Shown: positions 1 to 6,891, counted from the stretch's first letter. The stretch: 9,295 nt of DNA from Candidatus Mediterraneibacter gallistercoris (GCA_019119745.1 DWWI01000260.1:1-9295); one strand, 5' to 3'. Notes: a model not told the origin generated them from the sequence alone. Program-made: numbers and translations.

Positions 1-92
1 GCAGTCTTAACTTTAGACTTGATTGCTTTATTTCTTGCAGCCTTTGTCTCGTTTACTAAAATTCTTTTCTTAGCAGACTTAATGTTAGCCAA
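1..92 (-). CDS. rpsT: 30S ribosomal protein S20, N-terminal part (cut by window edge)
   Basis: S20 is a primary-binding protein of the 30S ribosomal subunit that contacts 16S rRNA. The 30 visible codons on the minus strand read (M)ANIKSAKKRILVNETKAAR and continue with NKAIKSKVKT, the typical basic helical N-terminus of bacterial S20; the full protein is usually about 85-90 residues, so roughly two thirds lies outside. I place the start at a TTG (complement of 90-92) because it gives the canonical MANIKSAKKR start and has GGAGG eight bases upstream. In-frame ATG codons exist farther upstream (complement of 114-116 and 105-107), but the second overlaps the SD and both would add non-conserved residues. 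The gene diverges from gpr, as in Bacillus. Identity is secure; the start is very likely. Confidence 0.95.
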   Translation of the reverse strand, partial: MANIKSAKKRILVNETKAARNKAIKSKVKT

Positions 93-100
93 TCTGTACA

Positions 101-105
101 CCTCC
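101..105 (-). promoter_or_regulatory. rpsT ribosome binding site that fixes the TTG start
   Basis: On the minus strand GGAGG is followed by eight bases and then TTG. This spacing supports initiation at the TTG rather than at the in-frame ATG codons that lie upstream of, or overlap, the SD itself. Confidence 0.8.
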
Positions 106-146
106 ATATACAACATGAAATTTCAAATGTAAATCATGTGCCCCAG

Positions 147-172
147 CAGATTCGGACACGGACGTTCCGCTG
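147..172 (-). other. Possible stem-loop in the rpsT leader
   Basis: Within the predicted leader, CAG and CGGA on one side pair with TCCG and CTG on the other, with a three-base bulge (150-152) and a nine-base loop (157-165). It is short and may be chance. S20 synthesis is known to be regulated at translation in E. coli, so a leader structure is plausible, but I do not recognise it as a known leader family. Confidence 0.3.
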
Positions 173-186
173 AAACATACTCATTT

Positions 187-215
187 ATTTTATGCTAACC
201 GGAATTGCTTGTCAA
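187..215 (-). promoter_or_regulatory. Strong sigma-A promoter for rpsT
   Basis: Read on the minus strand, TTGACA (complement of 210-215) is separated by exactly 17 bases from TAAAAT (complement of 187-192). The -35 box is perfect and the -10 box differs from consensus at one base, as expected for a ribosomal protein gene. The transcript would start near position 180 and have a leader of about 88 nt. No equally good housekeeping promoter is visible in the same gap for gpr on the other strand. Confidence 0.85.
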
Positions 216-293
216 TACATATTTTAAGAAATATTGCAAAATATAGTAACAGTTCAGCAGTATCATAAGAGAATCAAAAAGTGAGGAAAGGCT

Positions 294-1268
294 ATGTTGA
301 GAAATTACAGCGTAAGGACAGACCTTGCATTGGAGGAAAAAGAGCGTTTTGAGTCAGATGATGTGGAAGTGCAGGGAGTAGTGCTTGAGGAGGATTATGA
401 TGAGGAACAGGAACTCCGCGTAACCCGGGTGGAGATCCGGACAGAGAACGGGGCAAAAGCCATGGGAAAACCTGTGGGAACATATCTTACACTGGAGACT
501 CCGAATCTGGCGATCCCCGACGATGAGAGCCATATGAATATTGCGGCCAGATTATGCGGACATATCCGGGAGCTTGTCAGAAAGAATGCCGGAAATAAAG
601 AAGGGGATCTCTCCGTACTGGTCGTAGGACTCGGAAACCGTGAGGTGACTCCTGATGCACTGGGGCCTTATGTGGCGGATCATCTCTCCGTGACGAGACA
701 TATTGTGAAAGAATACGGGAAATATGCCATGGGGCTTGAACATGCCAGCCTGATCAGCGCTATTGTGCCGGGAGTTATGGGACAGACGGGTATGGAAAGC
801 ACTGAGATTGTCAGAGGGATCGTAAAAGAGACGCATCCGGATATGGTGATCGCAGTAGATGCACTGGCGGCGCGCAACAGTAAGAGACTGAACCGGACGG
901 TGCAGATCGCGGACACCGGGATCCATCCTGGATCCGGTATAGGCAATAACCGGTCCGGACTGACTGAGGAATCTCTGGGAGTTCCGGTCATAGGTATCGG
1001 AGTTCCTACAGTGGTGGATGCTGCGACGATCGTAAATGATACGATGGAAAATTTCATCGCTGCACTGGAGTCATCGGATTCGTTAAAAGGAGTGGGTGAA
1101 GTTCTTCGATCCTATAACGCCGGTGAAAAATATGAGTTCGTAAAAGAGCTGATCGCACCCCACCTGAACGGAATGTTTGTGACGCCCAAAGACGTGGACG
1201 AGATGATCCATCAGATCAGCCATACAATTTCAGAAGCGCTGAACATGCTGTTTTCAGATTATGCATAA
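294..1268 (+). CDS. gpr: Germination protease GPR (spore endopeptidase)
   Basis: GPR is an aspartic-type endopeptidase (MEROPS family A25). It is made inactive in the developing spore and, at germination, degrades the small acid-soluble proteins that coat spore DNA. The 324-residue product begins with NYSVRTDLA, the family's conserved N-terminal signature around the propeptide cleavage site. It contains GNREVTPDALGP (115-125) and IAVDALAARN (186-195), which carry the two conserved aspartates, here D121 and D189, equivalent to the catalytic pair described for Bacillus GPR. DTGIHPGSGIGNNR (207-220) and GIGVPTVVDA (234-243) are also typical. The ATG is preceded by GAGG with seven bases of spacing. 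Length is a little below the Bacillus protein, mainly because the propeptide is shorter. By family knowledge it is made in the forespore under sigma-G/F; I see only weak candidate promoter boxes. The next gene is spoIIP, the usual neighbour. Confidence 0.97.
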   Translation: MLRNYSVRTDLALEEKERFESDDVEVQGVVLEEDYDEEQELRVTRVEIRTENGAKAMGKPVGTYLTLETPNLAIPDDESHMNIAARLCGHIRELVRKNAGNKEGDLSVLVVGLGNREVTPDALGPYVADHLSVTRHIVKEYGKYAMGLEHASLISAIVPGVMGQTGMESTEIVRGIVKETHPDMVIAVDALAARNSKRLNRTVQIADTGIHPGSGIGNNRSGLTEESLGVPVIGIGVPTVVDAATIVNDTMENFIAALESSDSLKGVGEVLRSYNAGEKYEFVKELIAPHLNGMFVTPKDVDEMIHQISHTISEALNMLFSDYA

Positions 1269-1291
1269 CCATTGTACGGGACGCATACAAT
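1263..1291 (+). promoter_or_regulatory. Sigma-E-like promoter for spoIIP
   Basis: GCATAAC (1263-1269), a 14-base spacer and CATACAAT (1284-1291) closely match the sigma-E consensus known from Bacillus (KMATATT, 14-15 bases, CATACANT): five of seven in the -35 box and all defined bases in the -10 box. The -35 box overlaps the last codon and stop of gpr. The start of transcription would fall near 1298, just ahead of the spoIIP SD. spoIIP is a known sigma-E gene in Bacillus, so motif and context agree. Confidence 0.7.
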
Positions 1292-1326
1292 TTCAGGAGA
1301 AAACATAAGGAGGATGCTGCTGTATA

Positions 1327-2514
1327 ATGAAGAGATCGGCCAGGAGAAATTTAAGACAGGCAGGAACGGCAGCATCTGCCGTTCTTTTCACTGTATTTCT
1401 TATATATACCGGTATAGCAGGACATGGAAGAGACTGGAAATATTATGTTCAGAAACAGATCATGGATAATGCGCAGAAAATGTATCTGCCGGCATTGAGC
1501 TGGGTAAACCGTACCCCGGAAAAAGGTATCAGGGAATGGATCAGAGAAAAATCGCTTGCGTGGATTCCTCTTATAAGCTATGCGGATGATCATATATCTT
1601 ATGATTCTTCTATAGAGGATGAGGAGACGCTGGCAAAGATTCTTGAAGCCCAGGCTAACGATGAGAATGCTGTAGACGAAAACGGAAAACTGATCGGGGA
1701 ACCGGACGAATCTGAGGAGGATGCCGCTTCGGTCACTCCGTCAGTAGATACTTCTATAGAAAAACTGAGGGATTTTGAATACCTGCTGAGCAATTTTTAT
1801 ACGGTAGACAGTTCTACTATGATTGATTCTGACCAGCTGAACGCAGATGATCTGCTCGGGCGCAGTATGAAGATCGACACAGGTACAGGCGGCCCGAAAG
1901 TACTCATCTATCATACTCATTCTCAGGAAGAATTCGCTGATTCTACGCCCGGTGATACATCTACCAGTATAGTGGGCGTGGGAGAGTACCTGACACAGCT
2001 GCTGAATGATAAAGGAATCGAGACGATCCACGACACGGGAGTATATGACATTATCAACGGTAAGCTGGACCGGAGCAATGCGTATGAATACGCGGGGAAA
2101 GCAGTAGAAAAGATTCTGGAAGAGAATCCGACTGTAGAAGTCCTGATCGACCTGCACCGCGACGGAGTTGCGGAAGGCACGCATCTTGTTACGCAGATTA
2201 ACGGAAAACCGACGGCGAAGATCATGTTTTTCAACGGTCTGAGCCGTTCGCGTACGAATGGTGTTATCGACTATCTGCCGAATCCGTACATACAGGATAA
2301 TCTTGCGTTTTCTCTGCAGATGCAGATTGATGCCGAGAACAGATTTCCCGGTTTCGTGCGTCATATCTATCTGAGGGCTTATCGGTATAATCTCCATCTT
2401 ATGCCGAAATCACTGCTTATCGAGGCGGGCGCGCAGACCAATACAGTGGAAGAAATGATGAACGCTATGGAGGTGCTGTCGGAAATGCTGGACGATGTGC
2501 TTGTCGGGGGATGA
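1327..2514 (+). CDS. spoIIP: Stage II sporulation protein P, peptidoglycan hydrolase
   Basis: SpoIIP is a membrane-anchored amidase/endopeptidase that, with SpoIID and SpoIIM, cuts septal peptidoglycan so that the mother cell can engulf the forespore. The 395-residue protein has a basic N-terminus, one membrane segment (about 14-30), an acidic low-complexity linker (about 86-140) and the C-terminal SpoIIP domain (about 185-390). Family motifs are VLIYHTHSQEEF (192-203), with H196 and H198; VLIDLHRDG (272-280), with H277; NLAFSLQMQ (325-333); and LLIEAGAQTNT (363-373), with E366. The histidines and the glutamate are the likely metal and active-site residues. Length is close to the Bacillus protein. 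AAGGAGG (1307-1313) lies 13 bases before the ATG, rather far; the ATG at 1314 is in another frame and abuts the SD. A terminator-like hairpin sits within codons 13-20. Confidence 0.97.
   Translation: MKRSARRNLRQAGTAASAVLFTVFLIYTGIAGHGRDWKYYVQKQIMDNAQKMYLPALSWVNRTPEKGIREWIREKSLAWIPLISYADDHISYDSSIEDEETLAKILEAQANDENAVDENGKLIGEPDESEEDAASVTPSVDTSIEKLRDFEYLLSNFYTVDSSTMIDSDQLNADDLLGRSMKIDTGTGGPKVLIYHTHSQEEFADSTPGDTSTSIVGVGEYLTQLLNDKGIETIHDTGVYDIINGKLDRSNAYEYAGKAVEKILEENPTVEVLIDLHRDGVAEGTHLVTQINGKPTAKIMFFNGLSRSRTNGVIDYLPNPYIQDNLAFSLQMQIDAENRFPGFVRHIYLRAYRYNLHLMPKSLLIEAGAQTNTVEEMMNAMEVLSEMLDDVLVGG
1362..1388 (+). other. Terminator-like hairpin inside the 5' end of spoIIP
   Basis: GAACGGCAG (1364-1372), loop CAT, and CTGCCGTTC (1376-1384) form a perfect nine-base-pair stem. 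One G-U and one A-U pair (1363 with 1385, 1362 with 1386) can extend it, and TTTT (1385-1388) follows. The shape is that of an intrinsic terminator, though the U-run is short and the structure lies in translated sequence, where ribosomes would normally disrupt it. Function is inferred only. Confidence 0.45.
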
Positions 2515-2535
2515 TTCCTGCGGACTGTACATTGT

Positions 2536-2557
2536 AACAGCTTCCGCCGCTGTTTTT
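2536..2557 (+). terminator. Weak intrinsic terminator after spoIIP
   Basis: AACAGC (2536-2541) pairs with GCTGTT (2549-2554) around a seven-base loop, and the T-run continues to 2557. The stem is only six pairs, so termination may be partial. Its place 22 bases after the spoIIP stop and just before a new promoter supports the call. Confidence 0.6.
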
Positions 2558-2562
2558 CGTGC

Positions 2563-2591
2563 TTGAAAACCACAAGGTCTGGTGCTATATT
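2563..2591 (+). promoter_or_regulatory. Sigma-A promoter of the topoisomerase operon
   Basis: TTGAAA (2563-2568), a 17-base spacer and TATATT (2586-2591), with an extended -10 TG at 2583-2584. This is a good housekeeping promoter. Transcription would start near 2598, giving a leader of about 105 nt. It separates the topoisomerase pair from the sporulation genes upstream. Confidence 0.8.
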
Positions 2592-2604
2592 ATGTAATGG
2601 ACTG

Positions 2605-2622
2605 TCCTGCGCATATGCAGGA
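2605..2622 (+). other. Stem-loop at the 5' end of the parE-parC leader
   Basis: TCCTGC (2605-2610) pairs perfectly with GCAGGA (2617-2622) around a GCATAT loop, extendable by a G-U and a U-A pair. It begins only about seven bases after the predicted transcription start, a position where stem-loops often protect mRNA from 5' decay. No T-run follows, so it is not a terminator. Confidence 0.4.
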
Positions 2623-2702
2623 TATAGAGAAGAACGAAGCTTTTACACATCGGAAATTATCTGATGATACGAGGGTGTGCAACAGGAAAAAGGAGAATGT
2701 AA

Positions 2703-4625
2703 ATGGCAGGGAAGAATACATACGATGCGGGCAGTATATCTGTACTGGAAGGACTTGAAGCTGTCCGCAAACGTCCGGGAATGTATATCGGAAGTGTCTC
2801 CACAAAGGGACTGAACCATTTGATCTACGAGATCGTGGACAATGCGGTGGATGAGCATCTGGCAGGATTCTGTACAGAAATCCACGTCACACTTGAAAAA
2901 GACGGATCAGCGACAGTGGAGGACAACGGACGTGGCGTTCCGGTGGACATGCATGAGAAAGGTGTTTCGGCGGCACGGCTTGTATACACGACGCTTCATG
3001 CCGGCGGTAAATTTGATGATTCTGCGTATAAGACAAGCGGTGGTCTGCACGGTGTGGGTTCTTCTGTCGTGAATGCTCTTTCTGCGTATATGGATGTAAA
3101 GATCAGCAAGGACGGATATATCCATCATGACCGGTATGAGAGAGGTGTACCTGTAATCGAGCTGGAAGACGGGCTGCTGCCGAAGATCGGAAAGACAAAG
3201 AAGACAGGAACAACAGTGAATTTTCTGCCGGATGACACGATCTTTGAGAAGACAAGGTTCCGGGCAGAGGAAGTCAAGAGCAGGCTCCATGAGACTGCTT
3301 ATCTGAATCCTGAGCTTAAGATTATTTTTGACGACAAGCGTCTGGAAGTGCCGGAGCATATCGAATATCATGAGCCGGAAGGAATCATCGGATTTATCAG
3401 GGATCTTAATAAAAAGAAAGAGGTGCTCCATGATCCGGTTTATTTCAAAGGTACCGCGGATGGTATAGAAGTTGAAGTGGCACTTCAGTATGTAAATGAA
3501 TTTCATGAAAATGTACTCGGATTCTGTAACAATATTTATAATTCGGAAGGCGGTACGCATCTGACCGGGTTTAAGACGACATTTACTACAGTTATGAACC
3601 AGTATGCAAGAGAGCTGGGAATCCTTAAAGAGAAAGACGCCAATTTTACCGGCGCTGATATCAGAAACGGCATGACGGCTATCGTGTCTATCAAGCATCC
3701 GGATCCGAGATTCGAGGGACAGACAAAGACAAAACTGGACAACCCGGACGCAGCGAAGGCAGTGAGCAAAGTGACAGGAGAAGAGATCGTCCGCTATTTT
3801 GACAGGAATCTGGATACGCTTAAATCTGTGCTTTCCAGTGCAGAGAAAGCGGCAAAGATCAGGAAGACAGAAGAAAAGGCGAAGACGAACCTTCTCACAA
3901 AACAGAAATATTCTTTTGACAGTAACGGCAAGCTGGCAAACTGTGAAAGCCGCGACCCTAAGAAATGCGAGATTTTTATTGTAGAGGGAGATTCCGCCGG
4001 CGGTTCGGCTAAAACAGCAAGAGACCGAAACTTTCAGGCAATACTTCCGATCAGGGGGAAAATCCTGAATGTAGAGAAAGCAAGCATTGATAAAATCCTT
4101 GCAAACGCGGAGATCAAGACAATGATCAATGCGTTCGGATGTGGATTTTCAGAAGGATACGGCAATGACTTTGATATCTCAAAACTCCGTTATGACAAGA
4201 TCATCATTATGGCGGATGCGGATGTGGATGGTGCCCATATCTCTACGCTGCTACTTACGCTGTTCTACCGGTTCATGCCGGAGCTGATCTATGAGGGGCA
4301 TGTGTATATTGCTATGCCGCCGCTGTATAAAGCAATGCCGAAGAACGGTGAAGAAGAATATCTCTACGATGATAAGGCACTTGAAAAGTACAGGAAAACG
4401 CATAACGGACCATTTACACTGCAGCGGTATAAAGGTCTGGGTGAGATGGACGCAGAACAGCTCTGGGAGACAACACTGGATCCGGAGAGAAGGCTGCTTA
4501 AACTTGTGGAGATTGAAGATGCCAGGATGGCCTCCAGCGTGACGGAGATGCTTATGGGAACGGAAGTGCCGCCGCGGCGCGCATTTATCTATGAGAATGC
4601 AACAGAGGCGGAACTTGATATCTGA
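2703..4625 (+). CDS. parE: Type IIA topoisomerase B subunit (topo IV ParE or GyrB paralogue)
   Basis: This is the ATPase and TOPRIM subunit of a type IIA topoisomerase, which with the next gene's product passes one DNA duplex through another. The 640 residues show a GHKL ATPase with EIVDNAVDE (43-51), DNGRGVP (74-80) and GGLHGVG (113-119). A transducer domain follows, with QTKTKL (340-345) supplying the ATP-contacting lysine K342. The TOPRIM domain has EGDSAGG (428-434), DADVDG (505-510) and RYKGLGEM (575-582); E428, D505 and D507 are the expected magnesium ligands. There is no enterobacterial-type TOPRIM insertion, and length fits Gram-positive GyrB/ParE. SD AAGGAG stands seven bases before the ATG. 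The next gene starts 22 bases downstream, so the two form an operon. Type IIA B subunit is certain; ParE rather than GyrB is inferred mainly from the partner's lack of a GyrA-box. Confidence 0.93.
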   Translation: MAGKNTYDAGSISVLEGLEAVRKRPGMYIGSVSTKGLNHLIYEIVDNAVDEHLAGFCTEIHVTLEKDGSATVEDNGRGVPVDMHEKGVSAARLVYTTLHAGGKFDDSAYKTSGGLHGVGSSVVNALSAYMDVKISKDGYIHHDRYERGVPVIELEDGLLPKIGKTKKTGTTVNFLPDDTIFEKTRFRAEEVKSRLHETAYLNPELKIIFDDKRLEVPEHIEYHEPEGIIGFIRDLNKKKEVLHDPVYFKGTADGIEVEVALQYVNEFHENVLGFCNNIYNSEGGTHLTGFKTTFTTVMNQYARELGILKEKDANFTGADIRNGMTAIVSIKHPDPRFEGQTKTKLDNPDAAKAVSKVTGEEIVRYFDRNLDTLKSVLSSAEKAAKIRKTEEKAKTNLLTKQKYSFDSNGKLANCESRDPKKCEIFIVEGDSAGGSAKTARDRNFQAILPIRGKILNVEKASIDKILANAEIKTMINAFGCGFSEGYGNDFDISKLRYDKIIIMADADVDGAHISTLLLTLFYRFMPELIYEGHVYIAMPPLYKAMPKNGEEEYLYDDKALEKYRKTHNGPFTLQRYKGLGEMDAEQLWETTLDPERRLLKLVEIEDARMASSVTEMLMGTEVPPRRAFIYENATEAELDI

Positions 4626-4647
4626 TAAAAGTGTAAGGAGAGAGAAC

Positions 4648-6891
4648 ATGAACAGTGAATCACAGATCATAAGGACGGAATATTCCGATCTTATGAAAAA
4701 GTCATATATAGATTATGCCATGAGCGTTATCATTGCCCGCGCGCTGCCGGATGTGCGGGACGGGCTCAAGCCGGTGCAGCGGCGTACTCTCTATGATATG
4801 TATGAGCTGGGAATACGTTATGACAAGCCTTACAGGAAATGCGCACGTATTGTAGGAGACACAATGGGTAAGTATCATCCGCACGGCGACAGTTCTATCT
4901 ATGAGGCTCTGGTCGTTATGGCACAGGACTTCAAGAAAGGACAGATCCTTGTGGACGGGCACGGAAACTTCGGTTCCATCGAGGGGGACGGCGCAGCTGC
5001 CATGCGTTATACCGAGGCAAGGCTGACAAAATTCACACAGGAAGTCTGTCTTGCAGATCTGGATAAAAATGTCATTGATTTCGGCCCGAACTTTGACGAG
5101 ACAGAAAAAGAACCTCTTGTGCTGCCAATGCGGGTGCCAAATCTTCTTGTAAACGGCGCTGAAGGTATTGCGGTCGGTATGGCGACCAGCATCCCGACAC
5201 ATAATCTCGGAGAAGTTATCGATGCTGTCAAGGCGTACATGAAAAACGACGCCATCAGTACAAAACAGCTTATGAAATATATTAAAGGACCTGATTTCCC
5301 TACGGGCGGTATCGTAGTAAATAAGGATGACCTGCTGAACATCTATGAGACCGGGCAGGGGAAGATCAAGATCCGCGGAAAAGTGGAAGTCGAGGATTTA
5401 AAAGGCGGGAAAAAACAGCTGGTGATCAGTGAGATCCCCTATACAATGATCGGAAGCGGAATCAGCAAATTTTTAAATGACGTGGCAAATCTGGTGGAAA
5501 CCAAGAAGACAACTGATATTGTAGACATTTCGAACCAGTCTTCAAAAGAGGGAATCCGTATTGTCCTTGAGCTGAAAAAAGGCGCGGATGTGGAAAATCT
5601 GAAGAACATGCTCTACAAAAAGACCCGTCTTGAGGATACGTTCGGTGTTAATATGCTTGCCGTGGCAGACGGACGTCCGGAGACCCTGGGCCTTAAGAAG
5701 ATCATTGAGCATCATGTAGACTTTCAGTTTGAACTTACAACGCGTAAATACCAGACGCTCCTTACAAAAGAAAAGGAGAAGAGCGAGGTGCAGGAAGGCC
5801 TGATCAAAGCATGTGATGTGATCGACCTGATCATTGAGATCCTGCGGGGAAGTAAATCAGTAAAGGACGCAAGAGCTTGTCTTGTCAACGGTGTTACGGA
5901 TAACATTAAATTTAAATCAAGCATCTCGAAGAAGATGGCGGCTCTGCTGCGTTTTACCGAGCGGCAGGCAACGGCGATCCTGGAGATGCGCCTTTACCGC
6001 CTGATCGGACTGGAGATTGAAGCTTTAAGGGCCGAGCATGAACAGACATTAAAAAATATCGCCCGTTTTGAGGATATCCTGAATAATTATGATTCGATGG
6101 CGGGGGTAATCATGGAAGAGCTGGACGGCTTTAAGAAAGAATATGCCCGTAAACGCCGTACAGTTATCGAGAATGCGGAAGAGGCGGTGTATGAGGAGAA
6201 GAAGATAGAAGAACAGGAAGTTGTCTTCCTGATGGACCGGTTCGGATACGCCAAGACAGTTGATACATCTGTATATGAGAGAAACAAAGAGGCCGCCGAC
6301 AGCGAGAACAAATATATAGTACACTGTATGAACACAGGGAAGCTCTGCATTTTTACCGATACAGGAAGAATGCATCAGGTCAAAGTGCTGGATGTTCCAT
6401 ATGGAAGATTCCGCGACAAGGGGACTCCAATCGATAATGTCAGCAATTATTCGACCAGTGATGAACAGATAGTTATGGTGTGCGACGCGGAGCAGATGAG
6501 ATATGCTTATTTACTGTTTGCAACGGCACAGGGAATGATCAAAAAAGTCGAGGGAACGGAATTCCAGGTGACCAAGCGCACGATCGCGGCTACGAAGCTG
6601 CAGGAGGGGGATTCCCTTATTACAGTAAAGGTAGTAAATGACAGCCAGCAGGTCGTGCTTCAGACGAGAAACGGTTATTTCTTAAGATTCTCTGCTGTTG
6701 ATATCCCGGTGAAAAAGAAAGCCGCCGTAGGCGTGCGCGGAATCCGGCTGCAGAAGAAGGATGAACTGGAAAATGTATATCTTTTTGAAGAGGGGACAGA
6801 GACGAAGATACATTATATTGAAAAAGAAGTGACACTGAACCGGCTGAAGCAGGCAAAACGCGACGGAGCCGGAACCAAATACAGGGGATAA
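4648..6891 (+). CDS. parC: Type IIA topoisomerase A subunit lacking the GyrA-box (ParC-like)
   Basis: This is the DNA breakage-reunion subunit. I start at the ATG after AAGGAG (4635-4640), giving 747 residues; an open frame to 4591 overlaps the previous gene and is not used. The winged-helix region has YHPHGDSSIYEALV (76-89), the quinolone-determining loop, with S82 and E86 in the common susceptible state. RYTEARL (120-126) carries catalytic Y121, and IPTHNLGEVI (182-191) is typical. A tower and coiled-coil follow to about 520. The C-terminal beta-pinwheel (about 522-725) is short, apparently four blades rather than six. In blade one FLMDRFGYAKTVDTSVY (527-543) aligns with the region before the GyrA-box, but QRRGGKG is replaced by ERNKEAADSEN. 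The enzyme therefore probably relaxes or decatenates DNA rather than supercoiling it. No clear terminator follows. Confidence 0.93.
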   Translation: MNSESQIIRTEYSDLMKKSYIDYAMSVIIARALPDVRDGLKPVQRRTLYDMYELGIRYDKPYRKCARIVGDTMGKYHPHGDSSIYEALVVMAQDFKKGQILVDGHGNFGSIEGDGAAAMRYTEARLTKFTQEVCLADLDKNVIDFGPNFDETEKEPLVLPMRVPNLLVNGAEGIAVGMATSIPTHNLGEVIDAVKAYMKNDAISTKQLMKYIKGPDFPTGGIVVNKDDLLNIYETGQGKIKIRGKVEVEDLKGGKKQLVISEIPYTMIGSGISKFLNDVANLVETKKTTDIVDISNQSSKEGIRIVLELKKGADVENLKNMLYKKTRLEDTFGVNMLAVADGRPETLGLKKIIEHHVDFQFELTTRKYQTLLTKEKEKSEVQEGLIKACDVIDLIIEILRGSKSVKDARACLVNGVTDNIKFKSSISKKMAALLRFTERQATAILEMRLYRLIGLEIEALRAEHEQTLKNIARFEDILNNYDSMAGVIMEELDGFKKEYARKRRTVIENAEEAVYEEKKIEEQEVVFLMDRFGYAKTVDTSVYERNKEAADSENKYIVHCMNTGKLCIFTDTGRMHQVKVLDVPYGRFRDKGTPIDNVSNYSTSDEQIVMVCDAEQMRYAYLLFATAQGMIKKVEGTEFQVTKRTIAATKLQEGDSLITVKVVNDSQQVVLQTRNGYFLRFSAVDIPVKKKAAVGVRGIRLQKKDELENVYLFEEGTETKIHYIEKEVTLNRLKQAKRDGAGTKYRG

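Noticed and set aside
234..270. Possible sigma-G promoter for gpr
   Set aside because: CAAAATA (237-243) and CATAAGA (264-270) resemble the sigma-G -10 box, but no -35 box stands at a proper distance from either. The closest, TCAATA (212-217), is 19 bases from the first.
911..937. Inverted repeat with two GGATCC sites inside gpr
   Set aside because: It encodes the conserved GIHPGSG segment and the stem needs a bulge; coding constraint explains it.
1314..1469. Small reading frame starting with the ATG next to the spoIIP SD
   Set aside because: It overlaps the conserved start of spoIIP in another frame, its ATG directly abuts the SD, and the peptide resembles nothing known.
1741..2397. Long minus-strand open frame opposite spoIIP, and similar ones opposite gpr, parE and nusA
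   Set aside because: They mirror well-conserved plus-strand genes, have no recognisable motifs, and I saw no SD or promoter for them.
2697..2702. Minimal ATG-TAA start-stop just before parE
   Set aside because: It lies only one base from the SD, too close for initiation, and is most likely chance in an A-rich spacer.
2615..2760. Upstream reading frame in the topoisomerase leader overlapping parE
   Set aside because: No SD precedes its ATG, and the ATG lies in the loop and arm of the leader stem.
4591..4647. Longer N-terminus for the A subunit starting at 4591
   Set aside because: It overlaps the end of parE, lacks an SD and adds non-conserved residues; the ATG at 4648 has AAGGAG upstream.
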